A stretch of DNA of 64,000 nucleotides from Crocodylus rhombifer (lineage: Eukaryota; Chordata; Crocodylia; Crocodylidae): assembly GCA_038503035.1 (NCBI GenBank), contig JAVSML010000027.1, positions 1,274,365 to 1,338,364 on the forward strand. Reading direction: 5' to 3'. Below the pieces are notes generated by a model. It searched no databases, had not been told where the DNA came from, and worked only from the letters and a program-made list of their open reading frames with translations. The translations under genes were made by a program, and so were the position numbers. Shown here piece by piece: positions 54,840-64,000 of the stretch (the stretch's first letter is position 1; each line of letters starts with the position of its first letter).

Positions 54840-57500
54840 GCAGTTTTCTGTAAGATGCATAGTTTAGATCAGAATCAACCCCAGAGGAGTCACATGAAGA
54901 ACATCTGCTCTGACTACATTATGTGCCTCTAATAAATTATATTTTAGGTTAAATCTGTTACTTCTGTGACCCTGAAAAGCTTAGGCTAGGACTATTAGCA
55001 AAACAGGTCAAACTTCTGGTAGCGAATTAGTTCTCATTGTAGTTAAGCCACATAATTTCACCTGAAATACTCAGGTTTGGAAGCAATATGAATTTGTTAT
55101 GCCTGGGCAGGTGTGGATGATAGAGGATGGTACTTTATGGGGTTCATTTTTCCCTCAGTGCCAGTTACTCCCCAGTCAGACTAATGGAAGTTATACATAT
55201 GAATAGAGAGAACAATTCAGGATGTGTTTTTTCAGTTCAACAATTTGATTTTAAGGATGCACCCAACATACCTGTCACACTATCAAAGGAATAAAATAAT
55301 TCCTCCTTATTTTAGGAGTATTAACTGACTGAAAGAATCCATTAATCCATCTTGAAGTTCAGACTACTTTGGGCAGATCCCTCCCCTGCAGAATATCTTG
55401 TTGAACAGGATGTTAGGTAAAGTTTTAGTTTCTGCGTAGATATTTGAAAGGAAAGGAAATATTAGCCAATATAAAGAGGGAGGTCAAAACACTTCGCTTT
55501 CCTGTGCCAAGCTCTCCTGCTGTTAGGAAAAAGGAAAACAAGAAAAATCAACTTTCTCTGATGCTTCTCAACCACAAACTGAACCAATTGTACAATGTGT
55601 AACCTCTCTAACTTAAAATAAACAAACTGCAGGCCAAATTAATGACTTGTGTAAGAGGGCATAACTCCACTGGTGTCACTGGAGTGTATCAGCTTATGCT
55701 AGCGGTCAGTTTGGACAAGGAGCCCATTCTGAGCATTTAAACTTTCTCAAAATTTATTCAGCCATTTATTTTAACAGCTCCCCTCATTTTTGCCCCCAAG
55801 ATTTTAGTGCATTTAAAGATTTATTCAGAGAAATTATAGAAGGAAGCCTCAGACAAATCCATTAAGTGAGAAGCTATCACAGTCCTAGCATCCCTTTCTG
55901 GAACCATTTGCCCTGTATAAGAGCAATTGCCAAGCAGGATCTATGGAGAGGTAGAAAATTGATAGAGGAGGGGATGAATCTTAGAAATCAGCATGCCTCT
56001 AAATTGATACCATGTAAACACCATATAGTATTGGAAAACCACTGCTGGGGGTAAATGAAATGAATTCACTGGGGCATCTAATCCTATTTCTGGAACATTT
56101 AAACTGTTTAAATGCAGTGGAAAGCAAACAAACTTCAAAGTGATCATTATACCCCTGACACTAGTGCTTGTGTGGCTGAAATCTTTATGAGATTAACCCC
56201 CCACAGGGAAAGGAGTTGAACACGGTCAGAACCACTTTGAAACTGTCAGGAGGATACCAGTTTGAAAGACCAGTGTTAGCAAGAAATGCAGCTAAATGTT
56301 GAATATTAAAACAGTTCAATAGCTCAGGTGGAACCCATTGATGACTGCTGCTAAAACAAGTTACATAGACAAATTGAACAACCTCCATCTCTGAACTCTA
56401 CATCCTAATGTATTTGTAACATTTGAGCTAGTAGAAAAAAATCATATGATTTAATCACAACTCAGACTGAATAAGACACATTAATTATCCATAGTTCAGT
56501 CCTTTACTGTTTCTTCCATTGAACAGCTCAAAATATATACTTTGCTATCCTGGTTTAGAAGAAATTACAAATATATTTTAACAGCTTTTTCCCCGAGTTA
56601 AAAGTAGCATTTGTAACAACTTCTCTGATACTGGTATATTTGTTCTTAAATACTGTGTATATATATGGTGCCTCTCTGTGGTGTATGAAGCTGTGTGTGA
56701 ACTTAGACTAAAAATTTTACCAATGTTATGAATACAAGATCTATTTGCACCTTGGAATACTGCCACAAACTCATTTGTTTTCTACTACAAATCAAACCTA
56801 ATACATTTGTCTTCTGCTTCTTAATGATCTACATTGTCAAAGATACTCCTTTCCCTTTGAAGGCTATGTTCTTTTCTGCTTTTCAGTCTGAAATTCTATC
56901 AATATTTGCCACTCCAGCAAAAAGTTTTACACAAATGAACTGGTGTAATAGAATGTTAGCCTATAATAAGAGTTTGTCACACAACAGTCACACTGCGGGA
57001 GATCTACCATTGATTTTTCAATAAATATGGCAAATGGTGAAAAATATAGTGTGTATTCCCCAGCACTAAATTTCTCAGTGACCATTTTTCTTTTTTGCTG
57101 GTTTCTGTTCTGTTGTCTTCTGGTTATATTTAATAAAACATGCTTTTTAAAAATATAACTTCTACACTATGACAACCGGCAGGGAGTTGTATGCGAGGAG
57201 GATAATTACCAAGCTACTCTGAATGCAAGGTGAAGCAAGAAATAACAGAGCAACAGTACTGTGAAGCAAAATGTGAAAACACAGTAGTCATATTAGCCTT
57301 TTCAAAAAACGAGAGGAGCTGGGAATAGGTATTGGAGTGCTCTAACTCAGCTATGCAACCTCTATGCTTGCAAAACAAATCTGTATAAACGTGGCGTTAA
57401 CTTACTGAGGTCCTTCACACCAGTAGCTATCTTCACTGCAATTGCCATAGGATTAATTATATTACTGTGTGTTACTTTTCTTTTAAGAGCTGCTGCCTGC
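54840..57500. other. No gene; AT-rich, one ancient repeat
   Basis: A palindromic block at about 55633-55722 ('ggccaaattaatgac', 'taactccactggtgtcactg', 'gagtgtatcagc') resembles an ancient amniote DNA element, and a weaker one may lie near 55140-55200. Otherwise only short frames. Confidence 0.4.
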
Positions 57501-57507
57501 AGAAAAG

Positions 57508-57592
57508 TTAGGGTCCTAATCCAAAGCCTACTTAATTAAAAAGAAAAACTGCCACTGGTTTCAATGGGCATCAGACCAGACCCATACATACT
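57508..57592. repeat. Ancient amniote repeat fragment
   Basis: The stretch 'gggtcctaatccaaagccta' with 'gccactggtttcaatgggca' and 'tcagaccagaccc' has the wording of the 'TTCAATGGG' class of old non-autonomous DNA elements. Recognised by pattern. Confidence 0.4.
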
Positions 57593-57674
57593 ATTACAAG
57601 ATTCTCAGGCACTCTGCTGGGCTACAGAACCTGCTGCAGGCTGTCCCTGAACTGGCCCTAGTGGTACAAAATTC

Positions 57675-57850
57675 TTGAGCTCCATAGAGCTTCTGATTGC
57701 CCCTGGTCTTAGTGTCTCCTGCAGCTGCAAAATGCTCATAAGCTCTGCAGGGTGTCTGCTTGCCCTTGGCCTTAGCATCTCCTGCAGCCGTGAAGAGCTC
57801 ATAAACTCTGCAGGGCTTCTTCTCTCTCCTGAAGCTCATAGAGCATGTGG
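57675..57850. repeat. Minisatellite, 63-bp period, in frame on both strands
   Basis: Two full units and a shortened third, starting at about 57679, 57733 and 57796. Each starts 'gctcata..ctctgcaggg' and ends in 'tcttag..tctcctgcag'. The period is a multiple of three, so repeats are preserved in the minus-strand frame 57594-57965 (units 'CRVYELFTAAGDAKAKGKQ' and 'CRAYEHFAAAGDTKTRGNQ') and in the plus frame 57675-57953. The protein repeat resembles no family I know. Without a promoter, start context or splice signal I do not call a gene, though a small exon cannot be excluded. Confidence 0.65.
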
Positions 57851-57969
57851 AAATTCTAAGTTCTATAGACTGCTCCTGGACCTGATTATTTTCAAAGAAC
57901 ACATAATATATGTGGGTAATAAGTGCAGGGTGAATATACTGAAAATATTTTAAAGTGGAAACCACTATT

Positions 57970-59015
57970 CTGCCTTTTCTACAGTATATCTCTTTATATT
58001 TTTATGACAACTTATAGCAGTTGAAGTAATGAACACTTCAGGTGGACAGAATAATAATTCTTTTAAACCAATGAACTATAATGGGTGTCTGTTAGTAAAG
58101 GCCACAAAGTACTCCACAGTATAATTATGTCTATTTTGCCTGACATACAAAAATTGTATTAGGTCATTTCCCTTTACAAGCAACACTTTTGTAACTGTAC
58201 TTTATAACGCACAGGAAGTTTCACTACAAGTACTCATTTCATAGGGCTTGTTGTCATCTATCTGAAGAGGAAATGTATTCTTTTAATAGCCTGGCTCCTC
58301 TGTATGCTACTTGTTTAAGACGTGTCCCGAGGTATTCATTTAGTTGTAACATTTCGCCATAAAAACTGTGGAAAATGGTGCTTCTTATTTGCAACTGGCC
58401 CCAGGAGAAAGAGAGTATGAACGCATGGGAATTGTCAGTAAGAGCATGTGTTGTCATCACAACACAACTGCAGGTTTAAAATCAGCCTTTGCAACCTGGC
58501 AAATACACAAGACAATGAGATGATTGGTCAGAAGCACCCAATGGAATCTCAGCATTTGTTCATTTTCTATTTCCCATGTCTTAAAAGTCAACTCGTCTAA
58601 AACACTTAATTACACTGATTTACAGGAATAAGTGGGAAAGGAAAATGAGTATAGGAGAGAATTTTTTGAGGGGTTACATGTTCACATTTTTATTCAGAGT
58701 TTTGTTGTTTTTTTTAAACTGAATCATCAGGAGATGGCCCAAGTGAACTATTTCATTTCCCTAAGTTGTCTGGTCTGGTCTGGTCTGCATGCATGGTTGT
58801 ACTAATTGTCCGAAGTTATAATTGGATACTTATTTATTTAACTTTGATAGTGGACACTCAAACCATTTTAACCCTGGCTTATAGTCATTTGGCTTGTTTT
58901 AATAAATATACAGACACAGTTAAATCAATATAACCCACTTTTAAATTGACAGGAATGTCCATTCTAAAAGTTAACTAAATCACTATAAACTAATACAAAT
59001 TTGCATACAAACTTC
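57970..59015. other. No gene; AT-rich unassigned sequence
   Basis: Small '(tggtc)n' run near 58772-58790 ('ctggtctggtctggtctg'). Nothing else recognised. Confidence 0.5.
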
Positions 59016-59505
59016 TGCTTACAGGTAATAACTTCGATTTAGTGGGGTTAATGGAAACCTGGTGGGACCCAACCTGAGTGGTACACATTGAGAGCTACAG
59101 GTTGTACAGAAGGGACAGAGTAGGAAGGAAAGGGGGAAGGGTTGCTCTCTATGTAAAGAAGCATTATACATCTACCCTAGTCAAAATGGAATGAGAGGAG
59201 GAGAAAGTTGAGGCATTGTGGGTTAGGATACATGGAGGTCGAGGGAAAAGGGACTTGGTGGTGGGGGGGTCTGCTATAGAACACCACACCAAGAGGAAAA
59301 GCTAGACTTGGAATTCTTGAGGCAGCTCTCAGAAGCCGTACAGTCTAGGGATGTGGTTGTCATGGGGGACCTAAACTACCCTGGCATCTGCTAGGAGAAG
59401 TAGTCAGCCAAATCCAACTGTTAACATAGGTTCTTAACCTGCATAAAGGACCTTCACCTAACATAGGGGGTATACAGTCCCACTAGGGAGAATGCCTTAC
59501 CGGAC

Positions 59506-59790
59506 TTGGTGTTGGCTACAGGGGAGGACCTGGTAGGGGAGCTGCAAATACGTGGTCACCTTAAAAATAGTGACCACCAATCCATGGAATTCACCATCTG
59601 GCATAGGGTGGGTAAAATAACTACTAGGGTGGAAGTGCTTGAGTTTAGGATGGCTAACTTCAGTGTGCTTAGGAGTGTAGTCAATGACACACTGCAGGAT
59701 AGGAGTATTGGCGAGATGGGAGTCCAGGAAGGGTGGTTGTTCCTAAAGGAGGCAATCCTTCAGGTGCAAAAGGAGATGATTCCAGTATGA
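59506..59790 (+). pseudogene. CR1 endonuclease C-terminus and linker
   Basis: Frame of 94 codons carrying 'NSDHQSMEF', the last conserved motif of the AP-like endonuclease that nicks the target for LINE insertion, followed by the lysine/arginine-poor linker and 'EGWLFLKEAILQVQKEMIP'. The catalytic histidine and aspartate of S-D-H are intact. A stop and frameshifts follow before the reverse transcriptase. Confidence 0.8.
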
Positions 59791-60088
59791 GGGTAAAGGG
59801 GGAAAGGAGCCAAAATACTTCCTTGGCTAATCTAGGGGTCCTTGGAAATCTAGGGGACCCTAAGGGCAAAAAAGAAGGCATATAGGCAATGGAAGCAGGA
59901 AGAAGCTACCAAGGAGGAGTATACCTACTTGGCCTGCACTTGCAGGAAGACAGAAAGGCCAAAGCAACTACAGAGCTGAGGCTGGCAACTCAAATTAAAG
60001 ACAACAAAAAGTCTTTTTTTAGGTATGTAGGGAGTTAAAGGAAGGTGCAGGGCAGCATAGGACCCCTATTAACAAGAAGGAGCAATTA

Positions 60089-60280
60089 GTGACAGACACG
60101 GGGAACAAGGCTGAGCTATTCAATGAGTTTTTTGCCTCAGTGTTCCTGAACAGGGGTCAAGATAAGTCTCCTAATGGGCTCTTAGACGGGCATCAGAGGG
60201 ACACCAGCCCATCAACTGTCAATGCTGACTTGGTGCAGAGCCACTTGGATGAACTGGATGTGTTCAAGTCAGCAGGCTGA
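60089..60280 (+). pseudogene. CR1 linker before reverse transcriptase
   Basis: Frame with 'NKAELFNEFFASVF' and 'HLDELDVFKSAG', which precede the RT in CR1 ORF2. The usual text continues ('dsCIQCTEGISWCHSRTT'-like frames) only after a TGA at 60278. Confidence 0.75.
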
Positions 60281-60619
60281 TGAGCTGCATCCAATGTACT
60301 GAAGGAATTAGCTGGTGTCATAGCAGAACCACTGGCATGGCTGTTTGAGTGCTCGTGGCACTCGGGTCAGGTCCCAGAGGACTGGAAAAGGGTCAATGTG
60401 GTCCCTATTTTCAAGAAGGGGAGGAAGGAGGATCCGAGTAATTATAAGTCAGTCAGTCTCACCTCCATCCTTGGAAAGGTCTTTGAAAAGATTGTGAAGG
60501 ATCATATCTGTGGGAGTCCAGCAGGAAAAATAATGCAGCAGGAAAACCAACATGTATTTGTAGCAATCTGACCAATCTGGTTTTGTTTTATGATAGGGTC
60601 ACAAATTGCTTAGACACAG

Positions 60620-61550
60620 GAGTAGAGGTGGATGTCATTTTCTTGGATTTTAGCAAGGCCTTTGATATGGTATCTCATCCCATTCTCAGAAATAGAGGCT
60701 GTGATACACAGTCCAGTGGGTGGCAAATTAGCTTAGCGGTCACACCCAGAGAGTGGTAGTAGAGAGGTTGGTATTGACCTGGAAGGATGTGGGTAGTAGG
60801 GTCCTGCAGAGTTGGTCCTTGGACCTGTACTCTTCAATATCTTCATCAGTGACTTGGAGGTGGGTGTGAAGTGTGCTCTGTCCAAGTTTGAGGATGATAC
60901 TAAAGAGTGGGTGAAGTGCACACTCCGGAGGGTAGGGAACGATTGCAGGCAGACCTAGACAGGTTAGAAAAGTGGGCAGTACACAATAGGATGCAGTACA
61001 CCAAGGACAAGTGCAGAGTGCTGCACCAAGGGCGCAAAAATATCCAGCACACCTACTGGCTGGGAAGTGACCCTTTCGGCAGCACAGAAGCTGAAAGGAT
61101 CTCAGAGTCATAGTGGACTCCAAGATGAACATGAGTTGTCAGTGTGATGAAATCATCAGCAAAGCTAACTGCACTTTACCATGCATCAGCAGATGCATGA
61201 CAAATAGAACCAAGGAGGTGATACTTCCCCTCTATGAGGCTTTGGTCAGACCGCAGTTGGAGTACTGCATCCAGTTTTGGGTGCCATACTTCAAGAAGGA
61301 TGGTGATAGACTCGAGAGGGTCCAGAGGAGAGCCACTCATATGGTTAGGGGCTTTCAGGATGAGCCCTATGAGGAGAGACTGAGGGACCTGGACCTCTTC
61401 AGTCTCCGCAAAAGCAGGCTGAGAGGCGGTCTTGTAGTTGCCTACAAATTTATTAGGGGGATGCAGCAAGGAATCAGAAATGCTCTGTTCACCAGGGCGC
61501 TTCTTGGGGTAACAAGGAACAATGGTCACAAACTGACAGAGCAGATTTAG
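60620..61550 (+). pseudogene. CR1 reverse transcriptase, broken frames
   Basis: Motif A 'FLDFSKAFDMVSHPILR' (about 60641-60691) keeps its catalytic aspartate. The tail of motif B and the block before the catalytic box are shifted in frame near 60800-60840. The catalytic box is 'FEDDTK' (60887-60898), with alanine to glutamate but both aspartates kept. The thumb is open at 61113-61550 (146 codons): '[17 protein letters not shown]', '[15 protein letters not shown]' and 'LFSLRKSRLRGGLVVAYK'. The minus-strand frames over this region are shadows. Confidence 0.85.
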
Positions 61551-62254
61551 GCTAGATATCAAAAAAACCCCTCTTCATTCTAAGGGTGGCCAAAATTTGG
61601 AATGAGCTTCCAAGGGAGGTGGTGCTCTCCCCTACCTTGGAGGTCTTTAAGAGAAGGCTGGATAGGCATCTGGCTGGGGTTATCTGACCCCAGCACTTTT
61701 TCCTACCTAGGCAGGGGGTTGGACTCAATGATCTGTTGAGGTCTCTTCTGACCCTAGCATGTATGAATCCATGAAAACTGGGCCTGTTGGGAACAAAAAC
61801 CATCTCCTAAGAGAAGTCTAGATCCTCCACAATTCAAAGTTTAGATAAAATCAATGCAATTGTGAAGGATGAATCCCCTCTCTTCATATCATTAACCTGT
61901 GGAGCTCATTCTTACAGGATATTAATGAGTCCAAGAGTTTAGCAGGATTAAAAAGGGACTCATCTAACTTACGTTATTATGAAAACATCCATAGATAAAT
62001 TATTTAACATAAAAATGAAAGGGATAACCCCTCATGCTTCAGAGGACATGTTTTACTTACTGATCAGATTAGAGCAAGAATTCCCAGTAGGCAGGTTGTT
62101 CAGTCTCCCAGCTGTAACTCAGAATGATTTTTGCAAAGCGCTCTGAGCTATGTTACCCCAGACCAAACAGAAGTTCATTGTTGGTTTCAGGGGGACAGGA
62201 ATCTACCTGGGGGCTTGGATCCTGCACCAGGTTCCCATAGCAATGGCCAGGGAT

Positions 62255-62490
62255 CTCTGCCAGTGCTCACTGTTTTCAGAATGGGAGGGAGGAATGGCAG
62301 CAGAGGGTACTCATTTAGGGGGCTCCCCAGCTGGTGCTGAAGCAGGGTGGGTGAATTGGAGCCCCCATCCCCACCCCCCACTTCAGGGAGGCCCTAATAA
62401 ATCCATCTCACAGAGGGGCTGAATAACCCACAGACTGAACTCTCTCCGCTCCCTTTCCTCCCTCACATTCTGAAAACAGTGACAGGATGG
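62255..62490. repeat. Inverted repeat, arms of about 45 bp
   Basis: 'gctcactgttttcagaatgg' with 'gagggaggaatgg' at about 62265-62300 pairs with 'cctttcctccctcacattct' and 'gaaaacagtgac' at about 62450-62483. The stretch between is GC-richer with a C-run near 62370. Probably a foldback DNA element; the outer edges are not defined. The frames 62131-62340 and 62150-62422 lie within it. Confidence 0.65.
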
Positions 62491-62566
62491 GAGCTCCACA
62501 GACACAAGTTACAAAAGATGCTACACTTTGAAATATCTTTATCTGATACCTCATGCAATGAAGGAT

Positions 62567-62670
62567 CCGATTTTCACCCAATCTGCCATTTTTAAAGATG
62601 TCTGCAGCCATGGACTTGTGTTTGGTCATGGCTATAGACTGCTTTCTGTGGTCAGATCGGGTGAAAATTG
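62567..62670. repeat. Foldback hairpin, about 45-bp arms
   Basis: Arm 62567-62612 ('ccgattttcacccaatctgc', 'tctgcagccatgg') pairs with 62626-62670 ('catggctatagactgctttc', 'gatcgggtgaaaattg') at about 70-75%. It could be the right half of a larger foldback element that includes 62255-62490. Confidence 0.65.
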
Positions 62671-62724
62671 TCACCTCTGTCTGCACCCTTAGAGGTTTTG
62701 ACAACTTCTTCTTAGGCATCTAAT

Positions 62725-64000
62725 ACTGACCAGTATCAGAGAGAAGATACCAGACTAAATGTACTGCAAATGTGATCATATGTTCATTTCCTATGACCCT
62801 AAAATCCGCTCTGTCTCAACAAGCCATATCTTTTGAAAAATACATTAGAGCATGCATTAAAGGTAAAAAGGACATCACAAATAGCAGGCTGCATAATGGA
62901 GGGGTTGACACATGTAGCATCTATTGGGGCCTACTCATCTGTAGATGAGTAGTAGTGACTTGTATCAAAGTGAACTTGGTTCCAAACTGTGGGAGAAAGG
63001 TCGGAAAAAGCTCAATTTTTTAAAAATCCAATCTTTGCATCTATTGGTTTCCTGAATTAATGAATGGTAGACGTCTAACAAGAATTTTCTAATATTGATT
63101 GGTGATCACCTCAAAACTTGGTTTGTTTCTCAGGTTCCACCATCCACGTGACCTGCTAGTGCAGCAAAATGTACTCTTCAGGTGCAACTTCTGAGTAGTC
63201 CTTTATTTTTTTTCTAACAAGTGCTGTTCCAGCTACTGATATTTAAAGCCCATCTATTTTTTTCTCTCTGATTCATTCAATTCTCATACATAAAGCAATG
63301 AGCAAGGACAGGCTGGGATTTTTGTTTGTTTTAACTTTTAGTTGGCCTGCCAACAATTTGTTGTTCAGGGGCTTTCATTTCTAATATTGATGGATGCCTT
63401 TAGGCGAAGTCTCATTTCAGAATACTTTGTGTTGTTTCCAAAATGTGCTCAGGATCTGTATTCCTTTTTTGTTGTTGTTTCTGTTTCTTTGGGGGATGGA
63501 AGGGAGGCGCAAGCACAGAGAAAATAAAGTTTTTGTTTTTCTTTTATAACTACCTGATTTTATAGTCTGACCTTTCTTTTTCAACTTTCTGAAGTCAATA
63601 TACCCACACTGTAACAGGCTTTGGGAATGATCCACATGTATCTGAATTAGGATGAAAAATGAAATGAAAAATGAAAGCAGGCGCATTTTTTCTTAATGTT
63701 ATTCTGTTCTCATGATGCTGTGGGCCTGTTGCTTTGTTAACACACTTAAAAAGTCAAAAAGCAAACTTGGGGAAGAGTGCAGCAATGTAATGAGGCTACT
63801 GAAAATTTTCCTCACTTGTATACATTTGTATTTTTTAAAAAGCATTTCCTTTTATCAAATATAAATGTAATGTCCTTTAGTTTTGTTATACATCCCCTTC
63901 TTTTCTATATGCCATTTATTCTAATATAAACATGTCTAAGGCTAAATATGGGCATTCAAGAAGGCCAAGGTGGAAGTATACTATCTTTTAAGATTTACTC
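62725..64000. other. No gene; AT-rich unassigned sequence
   Basis: Small perfect palindrome ctactcatct/agatgagtag at about 62931-62952. The frames at 63342-63527 and 63417-63686 have no recognisable content. Confidence 0.5.

Larger units (their letters stand above)
59020..61776 (+). mobile_element. CR1 LINE, longest copy (about 2.75 kb)
   Basis: Plus-strand CR1 starting inside the endonuclease and running to the 3' tail ('gaggtctcttctgaccctag', 'catgtatgaatccatgaa'). The order is complete from there: endonuclease ('VGLMETWWDPT' near 59042; 'VVVMGDLNYPGIC' near 59353; 'NSDHQSMEF' near 59569, with the catalytic S-D-H kept), linker, reverse transcriptase motif A 'FLDFSKAFDMV' near 60640, catalytic box at 60887-60898, thumb, 3' UTR. 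Several stops and frameshifts break it into pieces, so it is dead. It is the best preserved CR1 here by length. The 5' truncation removes the start of ORF2 and all of ORF1. Confidence 0.9.

Noticed and set aside
58772..58792. TGGTC short tandem as a telomere- or satellite-like array
   Set aside because: Only about three and a half units.
61176..61562. 128-codon minus-strand frame
   Set aside because: Shadow of the CR1 RT thumb frame at 61113-61550.
1..64000. CRISPR array, prokaryotic operon or phage features
   Set aside because: No regularly spaced repeats with unique spacers, no dense gene packing; retroelement content is clearly that of a vertebrate nuclear genome.

Overview
The window is repeat-rich vertebrate nuclear DNA with no host gene that I can recognise: no coding exon with splice context and no tRNA, rRNA or snRNA gene. 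Almost every readable protein signal belongs to a dead transposable element. Several truncated CR1 LINEs ending in short TCTATGAA-like tails, L2-type LINE tails, Penelope-like tails, Ty3/gypsy pieces and many non-autonomous DNA transposons together suggest a sauropsid. A crocodilian fits best and a turtle is the main alternative. This is inference from repeat content only.

Layout. 0-10 kb: hAT-like repeat ends, an internally deleted gypsy element with an integrase scrap and 3' LTR (about 2.85-3.62 kb), a 660-bp terminal-inverted-repeat (TIR) element (6.7-7.36 kb) and an unexplained GC-rich block (7.75-9.35 kb). 12-28 kb: two copies of one TIR family (12.1 and 27.4 kb), a GC-rich element (15.24-15.77 kb), a gypsy LTR/leader with primer-binding site and gag pseudogene (to 18.57 kb), a CR1 inserted into another CR1 (18.84-20.56 kb), a foldback MITE, an inverted pair of Penelope-like hammerhead remnants (21.4-21.6 kb), a solo LTR with perfect 5-bp target duplication (23.58-24.53 kb) and another CR1. 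29-45 kb: a non-CR1 LINE of jockey-like type (30.95-32.4 kb), an old CR1 (37.5-39.7 kb), more MITEs, a better preserved hammerhead-like motif (36.1 kb), CR1 tails and an inverted pair of tRNA-like SINEs. 46-53 kb: an L2-like LINE interrupted by two MITEs, a set of perfect inverted (63 bp) and direct (118 bp) repeats that match no mobile element I know, and a MITE with a GC-rich interior. 55-64 kb: a 63-bp-period minisatellite open in both strands and the longest CR1 (59.0-61.8 kb).

Nothing here works as an operon or pathway. The interest lies in the nested insertion history, the ribozyme remnants, a DNA transposon family with shared ends and different interiors, and the perfect repeat set at 48.5-51.6 kb. 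Unassigned stretches are AT-rich and look like intergenic or intronic sequence.
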